The notes beneath the pieces were generated by a model. That model did not search any database, was not told the DNA's origin, and worked only from the letters and a program-made list of their open reading frames with translations. A stretch of 64,000 bases of DNA from Priestia koreensis (GTDB lineage Bacteria > Bacillota > Bacilli > Bacillales > Bacillaceae_H). This document shows positions 34,313-43,114 of the stretch, one piece after another. Made by a program: the position numbers and the translations under genes. Within the stretch, counting starts at the first letter, position 1; each line of letters begins with the position of its first letter. The stretch is from positions 186,001 through 250,000 of the forward strand of contig NZ_LILC01000023.1 in NCBI RefSeq assembly GCF_001274935.1. The letters are read 5' to 3'.

Positions 34313-35983
34313 TTAATACGTCACTTCATCTTTCGTTTCTTCTTCCTGCAGCTGTCGCCATAGGATTTTCCCGCTTGAAGTGGTTGGGAGCGCATCTCTA
34401 AATTCAACAATGCGTGGGTATTTATATGCCGCCATTTGATTCTTCGCCCATTCAATGATGTCGTCTTCTGTCACGTTTCCTTTCGCTTCCTCCTGCAAAA
34501 TAACAAACGCCTTTACAGTTTCGCCGCGGTGCGCATCAGGAGCCCCGATCACACATGCCTGCTGAATTGCGGGATGTTTATAGAGCGTATTTTCCACTTC
34601 AGATGGCCATACCTTAAATCCGGAGGCATTAATCATTCGTTTCACTCGGTCAACCATAAAATAATACCCTTCCTGATCTTGCCTACCGATATCGCCGGTT
34701 CGAAAGAAGGACTTTCCGTCTAATTCGATGAACGAGTATTTGGTTTCATCAGGACGGTTGTAGTACCCTTTAAATACTTGAGGACCCCGTACGATAATCT
34801 CACCTTCCTCGTTATCGCCTAACTCTTTTAAGGAAATAGGATCAATTACACGAGCATCCACATCAAATACCGGTATACCTAAACACTGTAACTTCGTATG
34901 ATCAGGAGGATTAAGATGGGTTTGCGCAATGGTTTCGGATAATCCGTAGCCCTCTAAAAACTGAATGCCCGTCAGCTGGAAGAGCTTTTGACCTACCGCC
35001 TCAGGTAAAGGAGCTCCTCCTCCTGTAATGTTCACAAGCGATCTTAAATCTTCTTTTAGCAGTTGCTTATTTGAAAGAAAATCAATGAGCATCGTACTAA
35101 TGGTCACCCAATGCGTAACGTTGTTGGTTTGAATAATTTGCTTAGCATATTCACGGTTCCAGCGGGTCATAATGACCATCGACGCCCCTGCATAGATGGG
35201 AACAAGCATACTGTTTGTCATTCCTGTCACATGAAAAAGCGGCAACGTCTGCAAACTGAGTGAATTTGACGTAATGTTAATCCAGTGATAGCCTCCAATT
35301 ACGTTCGCTTGTACGGTGCGATGCGTATGCATACATCCTTTGGGAAGACCTGTTGTTCCCGATGTATATGGGAGAACAGCTAAATCATCCGGTGAACCCT
35401 CATCTTTTTTTGGTAAGCACCCTGCTTGAAGAACATTTCCCCATGTATAGACGCCTTTCTCATTGAATGGAATAGCTGCCATCGCCACTTCTTTTGGGAG
35501 ATCTTCAAAATCTGGTTTCTCAGGCAAATAGTGCGAATAGGCACCCACAATCGCTGCCTCAAGATGTGAATGAAGAAACGGTTTCACCCGTGGCCAGAGC
35601 TCTTGTCCGACAATCGCATGCTTCATGCTACAGTCCGTCATATAAAACGCGAGCTCTTCTGTCGTATTCATCGTATTAATAGGCACTACAACCGCATTAG
35701 CTCGTAAAATAGCAAAATAGCTAATGACAAATTGGGGAGAGTTTTGCATATAGAGGAGAACACGGTCCCCTTTTTTTACGTGCAGCGTATGTTGAAGAAA
35801 CCCTGCCACTTTATCAACTTCCTCAAGAAGCTGCTGATACGTATAAGAAGCACCGTAATAGTAGACGGCTTCGTTATGTGGATAACGCTTTGCAGCGACT
35901 ACTAAATTATCATACAATGTTGTCTCAGGAATACTAAGCGATGTTGAAAGTCGTTTTGGCCAATACGCAAAATGGTTTACCAT
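34313..35983 (-). CDS. Fatty-acid/acyl-CoA ligase (AMP-forming)
   Basis: 556 residues of the ANL superfamily. P-loop LPYTSGTTGLPKGCMHTHRT (about 208-227), A5 EGYGLSETIAQ, A7 FRTGDIGRQDQEGYYFMVDR, and A8/A10 RVKRMINASGFKVWPSEVEN with catalytic Lys in SSGKILWRQL. Activates a carboxylic acid to its acyl-CoA, supplying substrate for the dehydrogenases encoded upstream. Last gene of the acyl-CoA cluster. Start ATG follows AAAAGGAG. Chain-length specificity not determinable. Confidence 0.92.
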   Translation of the reverse strand: MVNHFAYWPKRLSTSLSIPETTLYDNLVVAAKRYPHNEAVYYYGASYTYQQLLEEVDKVAGFLQHTLHVKKGDRVLLYMQNSPQFVISYFAILRANAVVVPINTMNTTEELAFYMTDCSMKHAIVGQELWPRVKPFLHSHLEAAIVGAYSHYLPEKPDFEDLPKEVAMAAIPFNEKGVYTWGNVLQAGCLPKKDEGSPDDLAVLPYTSGTTGLPKGCMHTHRTVQANVIGGYHWINITSNSLSLQTLPLFHVTGMTNSMLVPIYAGASMVIMTRWNREYAKQIIQTNNVTHWVTISTMLIDFLSNKQLLKEDLRSLVNITGGGAPLPEAVGQKLFQLTGIQFLEGYGLSETIAQTHLNPPDHTKLQCLGIPVFDVDARVIDPISLKELGDNEEGEIIVRGPQVFKGYYNRPDETKYSFIELDGKSFFRTGDIGRQDQEGYYFMVDRVKRMINASGFKVWPSEVENTLYKHPAIQQACVIGAPDAHRGETVKAFVILQEEAKGNVTEDDIIEWAKNQMAAYKYPRIVEFRDALPTTSSGKILWRQLQEEETKDEVTY

Positions 35984-36012
35984 ATAGGAAACACTCCTTT
36001 TAAAAATTGGAC

Positions 36013-36765
36013 TTAAACAATTAACCAGCCACCATCTACTAATAAATCAGTTCCTGTCATATAGGAAGCGTCTGTGGATGCTGCAAAGGCAATGACTTTT
36101 GCAATTTCCTCAGGCTTTCCAACGCGCTGTAGGGCAGTATTTCTTTCAATCGATGATTTAAAGCGTTCGTTTTGCAGACCGTCTTCTGTAAGCGGCGTTT
36201 CCACGAAACCAGGCGAAACAGAATTCACGCGAATTTTATACGGTGCCAGTTCGAAGGCGAGTGCTCGTGTAAAATTCATCACTGCTGCCTTTGCTGCACT
36301 ATAGTGTGGGATGTGAGCTCCTGCTTTATGACCCGATAAGGAGGAGACGTTTACAATCGCTCGATCGTTCTCTGATCTTTGTCGATCCGCCATTACATTT
36401 CCAAGCATCTTGGAGACGAGAAACACGCTTTTCAGATTGATATCTTGCACATAGTCCCACTCACTGCTTGATAGGTTCAAAATTTTCCCTTGTGCGGAGC
36501 CTCCAGCGTTGTTAATCAGAATATCCAAATGTCCATAGGTTTCTTTCACATAAGAAGCTAAATTTTCCACATCAGACTCTGACGTTACATCTGCTGGAAA
36601 AACGTCTCCGTTTCCTTCTAGAAGGGCCGCTGTCTCCTCTAATTTTTCCTTTGTACGCCCCACTAGCACAACTTTCGCTCCCTGCTTTCCTAACTCAACC
36701 GCCGTGGCTCGACCAATACCACTGCCCGCTCCTGTAATAACCGTTACTTTGTTGTCAAAGCGCAT
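36013..36765 (-). CDS. Short-chain dehydrogenase/reductase
   Basis: 250 residues, classical SDR: cofactor motif TGAGSGIGRA, NNAGG, catalytic Ser in NVSSLSG and YxxxK in YSAAKAAVMNF. The C-terminal GTDLLVDGGWL is typical of 3-oxoacyl-reductase/3-hydroxyacyl-CoA dehydrogenase-like SDRs. Located between acyl-CoA ligase and acyl-CoA dehydrogenase, so a role in oxidising a hydroxyacyl intermediate is likely. Start ATG follows AAGGGGGAAGAAAC. Confidence 0.9.
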   Translation of the reverse strand: MRFDNKVTVITGAGSGIGRATAVELGKQGAKVVLVGRTKEKLEETAALLEGNGDVFPADVTSESDVENLASYVKETYGHLDILINNAGGSAQGKILNLSSSEWDYVQDINLKSVFLVSKMLGNVMADRQRSENDRAIVNVSSLSGHKAGAHIPHYSAAKAAVMNFTRALAFELAPYKIRVNSVSPGFVETPLTEDGLQNERFKSSIERNTALQRVGKPEEIAKVIAFAASTDASYMTGTDLLVDGGWLIV

Positions 36766-36777
36766 GTTTCTTCCCCC

Positions 36778-38523
36778 TTAGCACTTGTAGTGGTTCGCTT
36801 CATATTGAGCCGCAGCAATGTTACGATTTACCGTAATCATATCTTGAAGCTCTATTTTACCAATCGTTTCACGGAAAAGACGGAGTAACTCTTTCTTATC
36901 CTTTCCTTTCGCCAAATCATTCACAAGACGTCTTGATAACCCATCTACTTCTAATATGGTTTGTTCCATCAGTGCTGTCGTTAAAGCTGCCTTTAATTCA
37001 GATGAAGGGTCTTTTTCCATACGCAACCATGCCGATTCAACCGCATAAAGCGCAATCGCCATATTTGATAGATTCATTAATACTTCCTGCTCTTGCACCA
37101 GACGCTCTCCAAGCGTTTGATGAGCTAATCCTGCACAAATTAAGAAAACGTCTCGCAGTAGTGCGATCTTATCTTTCATTGGCATTTCTGAGTCATTCCC
37201 TGCTTCTTCACGCAAATGATTAAATGCTTCTTGGATGACGCTCTCTAACTGAAGCTCACCTTTTTGAACTTTTCGGAAGAGATGTGTGGGCAGTAAAAGA
37301 CGATTAATTTCATTCGTTCCTTCAAAGATGCGGTTAATACGAGAATCACGGTACATTTGTTCAACCGGATACTCATTTATAAACCCTGCCCCGCCGTGCA
37401 ATTGAAGTGCTTCATCTACTACATAATCAAGCGTTTCAGATCCGTATACTTTACACACCGAGCATTCAATCGCGTATTCACTGAGCGCCTTGGCAACTTG
37501 CTTTTGATCATCGGTCGTATACAAACCACCTAACACATCCTCTAGTAGTCCTGCTGTACGATATTGCAGTGACTCCGCTGCATAAATACGCGTTGCCATC
37601 TTCGCCACCTTTTCCTTTGTAGCCGCAAAGTCTGCAATCGATTGACCAAACTGCTGACGTTCTGTCGTAAATTTGAGGGCTGTTTCTAACGCATACTTGG
37701 ATGCCCCCATACAGGCCGATCCTAGATTAAAGCGTCCTAAGTTCAGCACATTCAGTGCAATATGATGTCCCTTTCCAATTTCCCCAAGTACGTTCTCGAC
37801 CGGAACGAGACAGTCTTCTAGAATGACAGAGCGTGTCGATGATCCTTTAATTCCCATCTTCTTTTCTTCAGGGCCGAGCGATAGTCCGGGGAAATTTTTC
37901 TCTACGATAAATGCGGTAAAGTGTTTTCCGTCTACTTTTCCATACACGATGAACGTATCTGAAAATACCGCATTCGTAATATAAATTTTCGTTCCATTTA
38001 ATACATAGTGAGTTCCTTCTTCATTTAAAACAGCGGTTGTTTTGGTTGCTAGCGCATCTGATCCTGCACTAGGCTCTGTGAGGCAATAAGCACCTAGATA
38101 TTCGCCGCTTGCAAGCTTTGGCAAATAGGCTTTCTTTTGTTCAGGGGTTCCAAAGTAGGTAATAGGCAATGTGGCAATGCATGTATGGTTGGAGTGAGCA
38201 ACACCATATCCGCTCGTACGGCCAATCACTTCACCGACGAGACCTTTGCTAATCTTGTCTAAGCCAAGACCTCCGTATTCTTCTGGTATGCTGTGCGCCA
38301 GAAGACCAAGGTCTCCTCCCTTTCGTAGCAGCGATACAATGAGATCAATATTTTGCGCTTCGATTTGTTCTTTATGAGGATCTACTTCTTTTTCAATAAA
38401 TTGTTTGGCCGTTTGAGCAATCATTTTGTGCTCATCCGTAAAATCTTCTGGAGTAAAAATACCTGTGGATTCTGTTCCTGCATATAAAAAATGACCACCT
38501 GCTACATTTGACTTCGTCTTCAT
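36778..38523 (-). CDS. Acyl-CoA dehydrogenase, long form (FadE/YusJ-like)
   Basis: 581 residues, i.e. the acyl-CoA dehydrogenase fold plus an about 200-residue C-terminal extension like B. subtilis YusJ. CLTEPSAGSDALATKTTA is the flavin signature; LHGGAGFINEYPVEQMYRDS with following RIFEGTNEINRL is the second signature and holds the catalytic Glu region. FAD-dependent alpha,beta-dehydrogenation of acyl-CoA. Its start overlaps the ComB-like gene stop (ATGA). The SDR gene follows at 12 nt. Confidence 0.94.
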   Translation of the reverse strand: MKTKSNVAGGHFLYAGTESTGIFTPEDFTDEHKMIAQTAKQFIEKEVDPHKEQIEAQNIDLIVSLLRKGGDLGLLAHSIPEEYGGLGLDKISKGLVGEVIGRTSGYGVAHSNHTCIATLPITYFGTPEQKKAYLPKLASGEYLGAYCLTEPSAGSDALATKTTAVLNEEGTHYVLNGTKIYITNAVFSDTFIVYGKVDGKHFTAFIVEKNFPGLSLGPEEKKMGIKGSSTRSVILEDCLVPVENVLGEIGKGHHIALNVLNLGRFNLGSACMGASKYALETALKFTTERQQFGQSIADFAATKEKVAKMATRIYAAESLQYRTAGLLEDVLGGLYTTDDQKQVAKALSEYAIECSVCKVYGSETLDYVVDEALQLHGGAGFINEYPVEQMYRDSRINRIFEGTNEINRLLLPTHLFRKVQKGELQLESVIQEAFNHLREEAGNDSEMPMKDKIALLRDVFLICAGLAHQTLGERLVQEQEVLMNLSNMAIALYAVESAWLRMEKDPSSELKAALTTALMEQTILEVDGLSRRLVNDLAKGKDKKELLRLFRETIGKIELQDMITVNRNIAAAQYEANHYKC

Positions 38524-39248
38524 TTCATTCTCTCCTTTGCCGCAATAATTTTTTCTCCATCGAATATCGGCACGATGGGGTACTTATTAAGTTCAGCAAT
38601 TTCATGAATTTCCTCTTCAAAGCCATAATTCATTAGCATCTGTCCCACTCTTGAGCGAGATAAAATGGTTTCCTTTTGTTCCTTCATTTCTTCATAAAAT
38701 AGTAGTGAAGCAAGAGCAGCATCTGTTAGTTCCGCGCTTTCGCACAACATGTTCAGTGATTTCACTATGTAACCAGCCCCTAAAAAATCCTCCAAGCAAA
38801 AATGGTCAGAAGAGCCTGAACATACAACAAGAACTGTATCCTCGGAATGGAGCGTGGCGATTTTTTTCGCTACTTCTTCTCCGTTTAACAGAGACGCTAC
38901 ATACACACATTTGGCATGACGACTTTTTCGGACTGCTACCGTCCCATTTGTTGTCGATAAAATGATTCCTTGTCCACTTACCTTCTTTTTCAAGAGGGTT
39001 GGGTTGGGGTCCAAAAAGCCTTCAATCGTCTTTCCTTCGTATTCCCCTACTAATAGAGCATTTGGATAAGACACAAATGTTTCTTTCGCCTCTCGCTCAT
39101 TGAGAACAGGAATAACATACGTTGCTCCCTCCGCTAACACTGCTGTAATGGTGGAGGTTGCTAGTAATATATCTAGCACCACCACCACTTTTCCTTCCGT
39201 CATAATCGGGTTAATTTCTTCTTTTTTTAATAGCACGTGTATTTTCAT
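38520..39248 (-). CDS. ComB-like (2-phosphosulfolactate phosphatase family) protein
   Basis: 242 residues clearly of the ComB family by VVVLDILLATSTITAVLAEG, LVGEYEGKTIEGFLDPNP, ILSTTNGTVAVRKS, VASLLNGEEVAKKI and LEDFLGAGYIV. ComB proteins dephosphorylate 2-phosphosulfolactate. Family members normally read DVLRATTT near the N-terminus; here it is DILLATST, with Leu in place of the Arg, so the activity may have changed (family pattern recalled, not searched). The neighbourhood is fatty-acid catabolism, not sulfolactate synthesis. Start ATG follows TGAGGAAACATCT. Confidence 0.82.
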   Translation of the reverse strand: MKIHVLLKKEEINPIMTEGKVVVVLDILLATSTITAVLAEGATYVIPVLNEREAKETFVSYPNALLVGEYEGKTIEGFLDPNPTLLKKKVSGQGIILSTTNGTVAVRKSRHAKCVYVASLLNGEEVAKKIATLHSEDTVLVVCSGSSDHFCLEDFLGAGYIVKSLNMLCESAELTDAALASLLFYEEMKEQKETILSRSRVGQMLMNYGFEEEIHEIAELNKYPIVPIFDGEKIIAAKERMK

Positions 39249-39258
39249 AGATGTTTCC

Positions 39259-40314
39259 TCATTTTCGTATACTCGTTTCTAACGCATGTCCAATTAATGT
39301 GCGGACAAAGGTTCCAAAGTGCTCAAACCGCTTGTCATTTGTCTGCCCTTTTTTATAGCGGTAATAGATTTGCTGACAAATGACCGCAAGCTTAAAGTAA
39401 GCAAACGTTTCATAGTAGGAAATATTTGACACGTCCCGGTTGCTTTTCTTTGCATAGCGTTCAATAAATTCACTTCGTGAGTAAAAGCCGTCTCTTACCG
39501 TTACAGGCGGTTTACCGAACCCTTTTTTGAGCATCGGTGGGTCACTGTCCTCCATCCAATAGCCAAGTACCACGCCTAAGTCTGCAAGCGGATCTCCAAC
39601 GGTCGCCATTTCCCAATCGAATACGCCCGTCATTTCATTTAAGTCTGGTGTAAACAGCACGTTATTTAACTTGTAATCATAATGAATAACAGTCGCCTCG
39701 GTGTTAACGGGAATACGTGATGCAAGCCATTTTACGAGCATATCTACCTCGTTAATCTCATCGGTTTTTGATCGCTCGTAGCGCTGAATCCAACCATGAA
39801 CCTGTCTTTCCATGAAGCCGTCTGGTTTGCTTATATTCACAAGCTCTGTTTTTTTATAATCCACTTCATGTAAGGAAACAAGCGTATCGACCATTAATTC
39901 AGATACGTGTTGATTAATACGAATGCTCTCCTCAACGGTAGCGGGAAATTCGGTATCAAGCGTTACGCCATACTTGCGTTCCATGATAAAAAATGGCGCT
40001 CCTACAATCGAAGAATTATCTGAGAATATATAGGGCTTTGGAACGTATGGAAAAAGCGAATGAAGGGAATGTAAAATTCGATATTCTCTCTCCATGTCAT
40101 GAGCCTTAGGTGCAACAGGACCTAGCGGAGGACGGCGAAGAACAGCTTCCCACTCTCCTATTTTCAACGTATATGTTAAATTCGAAGCCCCTGTTCCGAA
40201 TTGCTCAATCACTAGGTGATCAGAAGAAGGAAGAGATACATTTTCTTGTAAAAATTGTTCCAACTTTTTCGTATCTAATTCCTCACCTTTTCGTACGGGA
40301 ATAATCTGCGCCAT
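39259..40314 (-). CDS. Phosphotransferase-family protein, ACAD10/11 N-terminal type
   Basis: 351 residues, aminoglycoside-phosphotransferase-like fold. Nucleotide motif FGTGASNLTYTLKIGEWEAV, catalytic loop VIHYDYKLNNVLFT (the more usual HGD is HYD here) and metal loop GVFDWEMATVGDPLADLG. This branch accompanies acyl-CoA dehydrogenases in bacteria and is fused to one in eukaryotic ACAD10/11, where it phosphorylates 4-hydroxyacyl-CoA. A role in hydroxy-fatty acid breakdown is therefore plausible. Start ATG follows AAAGGGTGTG. Confidence 0.88.
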   Translation of the reverse strand: MAQIIPVRKGEELDTKKLEQFLQENVSLPSSDHLVIEQFGTGASNLTYTLKIGEWEAVLRRPPLGPVAPKAHDMEREYRILHSLHSLFPYVPKPYIFSDNSSIVGAPFFIMERKYGVTLDTEFPATVEESIRINQHVSELMVDTLVSLHEVDYKKTELVNISKPDGFMERQVHGWIQRYERSKTDEINEVDMLVKWLASRIPVNTEATVIHYDYKLNNVLFTPDLNEMTGVFDWEMATVGDPLADLGVVLGYWMEDSDPPMLKKGFGKPPVTVRDGFYSRSEFIERYAKKSNRDVSNISYYETFAYFKLAVICQQIYYRYKKGQTNDKRFEHFGTFVRTLIGHALETSIRK

Positions 40315-40316
40315 TC

Positions 40317-40742
40317 TTACACACCCTTTTCTAACGGTTCGTCCTCATAATCGTACCGGGCAAGCATTTGTCTTAATCCTTCTGGAATGCGTTCGCTTTT
40401 TTGATGAATAAAGTTGAAATACACAACAATGGCCTGTCCATCAGCAAGTACTTCACCCGTCTTTTCCCTTCGAATGACGTGGTGAAGATTCATGCTGGTA
40501 TTTCCAATGTTTTTCACGGTCGTTTCTACCGTAATTCTTTCATCAAAGTACGTCTGACCTCGAAAATTACACTGTGTTGAAGCCAAGATATAGTGCCAAT
40601 TTGAAGCAGAATCTGCAAATCCAAGCGTTTTAAAAAAATCGATGCGTGCTTCCTCAAAATAAATGAAGTAGCTGATATTATTGATATGACCTAGCGCATC
40701 TGTTTCTTGTAATCTAGTCGTAATCGACGTGAGATGCTTCAT
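40317..40742 (-). CDS. Acyl-CoA thioesterase (4HBT hot-dog fold)
   Basis: 141 residues. HINNISYFIYFEEARIDFFK matches the 4-hydroxybenzoyl-CoA thioesterase/YbgC pattern (TDALGHINN with the catalytic Asp of ETDALGHINN), followed by the hot-dog strands CNFRGQTYFDERITVETTV. Hydrolyses an acyl-CoA, perhaps releasing CoA from dead-end intermediates. Start ATG follows AAGGAGGGTATGT; stop lies 2 nt before the next gene's start. Confidence 0.88.
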   Translation of the reverse strand: MKHLTSITTRLQETDALGHINNISYFIYFEEARIDFFKTLGFADSASNWHYILASTQCNFRGQTYFDERITVETTVKNIGNTSMNLHHVIRREKTGEVLADGQAIVVYFNFIHQKSERIPEGLRQMLARYDYEDEPLEKGV

Positions 40743-40753
40743 ACATACCCTCC

Positions 40754-41533
40754 TTATTTGTGAGAGAACACCGGTTGACGCTTTTCAATAAATGCTGAGA
40801 CGCCTTCTTTAATATCATCTGTTTGAAACACCTCTTCAAACAGTTCCACTTCACGCTGTAAGCCTTCTTTTAACGGTACGCCAAGGCCATCGTCTACAGC
40901 CTTTTTGATACGTGATAGAGACTGTAAGGAATGACGCGTGATTTTACTCGCCAATACTTTTGCTTTGTCAACCGCTTCACCGCTTCCTACCACATAATTA
41001 ACCAACCCTACTCGTAGCGCTTCTTTTGCCGTAATTGGCTCACCCGTATACATCATTTCCTTTGCCTTTTCCTCTCCAACTACACGAGGGAGACGCTGTG
41101 TTCCACCTGCTCCTGGGAACAGTCCTAGTTTTACTTCAGGAACGCAAAGCAAGGCGTGCTCCTCTGCAATACGCATATCACATGTCAAAGCAAGTTCTAG
41201 CCCACCGCCAAATGCCATTCCGTTCAGCGCAACGATCGTTGGCTTAGGAAAGTCATCAATTCGATTTAATACCGCATGCGTTTCTTCGAACGAAGCCCGT
41301 GCATGCGGATGTCCCATTAACTGTGGAAACTCCTTAATATCTGCTCCTGCGACGAACGCTTTTTGTCCTTGTCCCGTTAATAATACTGCTACTACTTCTT
41401 CATTTGTCTCAAGTTCTTTGAACGCCTGATCTAACTCCTCAATTACCTGCTTGCTCATTACGTTTAGCGGTGGATTTTGAATCGTCACAATTCCTAAACG
41501 ATTTTCAACTTCTACTTTCACTAATAAACCCAT
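40754..41533 (-). CDS. Enoyl-CoA hydratase
   Basis: 259 residues of the crotonase fold. Oxyanion-hole segment KAFVAGADIKEF and the signature IVALNGMAFGGGLELALTCD with LGLFPGAGGTQRLPRVVG. The catalytic Glu pair of standard hydratases is represented by GLELALTCD and by PEVKLGLFPG. Hydrates 2-enoyl-CoA after the dehydrogenase step. Start ATG (41531-41533) shares one base with the previous stop (TAATG) and is preceded by AAGGAG. Confidence 0.93.
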   Translation of the reverse strand: MGLLVKVEVENRLGIVTIQNPPLNVMSKQVIEELDQAFKELETNEEVVAVLLTGQGQKAFVAGADIKEFPQLMGHPHARASFEETHAVLNRIDDFPKPTIVALNGMAFGGGLELALTCDMRIAEEHALLCVPEVKLGLFPGAGGTQRLPRVVGEEKAKEMMYTGEPITAKEALRVGLVNYVVGSGEAVDKAKVLASKITRHSLQSLSRIKKAVDDGLGVPLKEGLQREVELFEEVFQTDDIKEGVSAFIEKRQPVFSHK

Positions 41534-42411
41534 TAGTTTTTCACTCCTTCTTTCTTGTATTCATACCAGCCTTTTCCTGTTTTCCGGCCAAGTTCGCCCG
41601 CTTTTACTTTTTCTTCAATACACGCAGCAGGCTTGTCTAATGGATCATTCGTCTCTGCATAGCGCTGCTCCATAACGAAATAGCCGACATCGATTCCCGA
41701 TAAATCCATTAGCTCAAACGGTCCGATTGGATGATTGAGTGCTTTTCGACAGATCGTATCAATATCCTCAAAGCTTGCATAGCCATTTTCATATAAATAC
41801 ACGGCTTCACGTTGCAGAGCACCTAAAATGCGGTTGGCGATGAATCCCGATATTTCTTTTTGTAACAACACGGCTGTGCGGTTAATGTTTTTCGACACTT
41901 CCATTGTTTTTGCAGCCGTTTCATCAGACGTTTGTTCACTTTTTACGACTTCGACGCAATCCATGACTAGTGGTGGGAAAAAGAAATGCATATTTACCAC
42001 CTTATCAGGTCGTGTCGTTGCCTCTGCAATAAGGGAGTTCACAATCGTTGAGCTATTGGAGGCAAGAATAGCATGCGAGGGCGCTAGCTCATCAAGCTTT
42101 TGGAACACTTCTCTCTTCACATCTAGCTTCTCCACCACCGCTTCAATCACAAAGTCAGCTTGCTTCACGGCTTTTTCAAGGCTCGTCTGAAATGAAAGGC
42201 GGGAAAAAGCCGCTGCTTTTTCATCTTCAGATAACTTGTTTTTTAATACCCATTTGTTCATAATGGTTTGCAAGCTTGCCTCCGCCTTTTCTAAAGCGCT
42301 TTCATTTACATCTTGAATAATCGTTTCATAGCCACCAAGCGCGCAAAGCATCCCAATTTGATGCCCCATTTGTCCTGCTCCTACTACACAAATACGTTCG
42401 ATTGTACTCAT
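41533..42411 (-). CDS. 3-hydroxyacyl-CoA dehydrogenase
   Basis: 292 residues, FadB-like NAD domain: VVGAGQMGHQIGMLCALGGY, catalytic His in NMHFFFPP (about 143), and the C-terminal domain with EISGFIANRILGALQREAVY and NHPIGPFELMDLSGIDVGYF. Oxidises L-3-hydroxyacyl-CoA to 3-ketoacyl-CoA. A TetR-type operator lies 22 nt upstream of its start, so it may head a second transcript of the cluster. Confidence 0.94.
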   Translation of the reverse strand: MSTIERICVVGAGQMGHQIGMLCALGGYETIIQDVNESALEKAEASLQTIMNKWVLKNKLSEDEKAAAFSRLSFQTSLEKAVKQADFVIEAVVEKLDVKREVFQKLDELAPSHAILASNSSTIVNSLIAEATTRPDKVVNMHFFFPPLVMDCVEVVKSEQTSDETAAKTMEVSKNINRTAVLLQKEISGFIANRILGALQREAVYLYENGYASFEDIDTICRKALNHPIGPFELMDLSGIDVGYFVMEQRYAETNDPLDKPAACIEEKVKAGELGRKTGKGWYEYKKEGVKN

Positions 42412-42430
42412 CTTCTCCCATCCCTTCTTT

Positions 42431-42450
42431 TAACTAACCAGTTAGTATGT
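42431..42450 (-). promoter_or_regulatory. TetR-type operator 2 of the acyl-CoA cluster
   Basis: TAACTAACCAGTTAGTATGT, containing ACTAAC-CA-GTTAGT. It is 18 of 20 bases identical to the element at 45146-45165. Located between tetR and the hydroxyacyl dehydrogenase gene. Confidence 0.75.
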
Positions 42451-42459
42451 GAAAGTTAT

Positions 42460-42484
42460 GCATTCCTTCTTTATGAAGGAATGC
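42460..42484 (-). terminator. Hairpin at the 3' end of tetR
   Basis: GCATTCCTTC / GAAGGAATGC, perfect 10-bp stem, includes the tetR stop codon. The U-tail is weak (ACTTTC), so it may only attenuate read-through into the next genes. Confidence 0.55.
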
Positions 42485-43046
42485 TACTCTCAATTCCTTC
42501 TAATATGAGCTTTAGAAAGACTGTCGAAACGCCCTCCTCGTTTAAGCGACCGCCCGGTTCAAACCAAAAATAGCTCCAGTTGGTCATTCCGAGAATGGCT
42601 AGCGCCGTGACGGATACGTCAAGATCCTGTTTAAACTCACCTGCTCTTACGCCTTCTTCAAGAACCGTTTGAAAATGAAGTCGAAACTCGTCTCGTTTTT
42701 GAACAATTTTTTCTAAATTTTCGTGCTTAAGATGCTTCATTTCGCGAAAAAACACTTTGGCGCTCAAGCCTTCTCTTTCAATGCCTTGAATCGTAATATA
42801 CACGAGATCATAAAGCTTTGTTTTCCATTGTTTCGATGAATCTTGCAAAATTTCCTTCTGCTTCTCTAACAATTTATTAATATAGTGAAGATGAATTTCC
42901 ATCAGCACTTCTTCTTTGCTTGTGAAATAGTAATAAAACGTTCCTTTTGTTACTTCTAGCGCGTCTACAATATCTTGAATGGACGTTTCTTTAAACCCTT
43001 TCTCTCCAAATAATAGGATACTCTTTTCGAAAATTCTGTCTTTCAT
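42471..43046 (-). CDS. TetR-family regulator of the acyl-CoA cluster
   Basis: 191 residues from the ATG at 43044-43046, which has GTGAGG 8 nt upstream; an ATG at 43064 has no ribosome binding site. HTH: GFKETSIQDIVDALEVTKGT and FYYYFTSKEEVLMEIHLHY, the FadR/YsiA-like group. It probably senses an acyl-CoA and binds the two palindromic operators next to it. Gene embedded within the operon it controls, in the same strand. Confidence 0.88.
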   Translation of the reverse strand: MKDRIFEKSILLFGEKGFKETSIQDIVDALEVTKGTFYYYFTSKEEVLMEIHLHYINKLLEKQKEILQDSSKQWKTKLYDLVYITIQGIEREGLSAKVFFREMKHLKHENLEKIVQKRDEFRLHFQTVLEEGVRAGEFKQDLDVSVTALAILGMTNWSYFWFEPGGRLNEEGVSTVFLKLILEGIESSIPS

Positions 43047-43065
43047 TCTGATAGCCTCACTCATC

Positions 43066-43098
43066 TAGTCATTTGTCTACCAGTATATCATATGACTA
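43066..43098 (-). promoter_or_regulatory. Inverted repeat around the tetR -10
   Basis: Arms TAGTCAT (43066-43072) and ATGACTA (43092-43098) with 19 nt between that contain an extended -10 TGA-TATACT on the minus strand. May be a separate promoter with its own operator for tetR. Different from the ACTAAC operators. Confidence 0.35.
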
Positions 43099-43114
43099 TT
43101 AATTGAAAGAGTAC

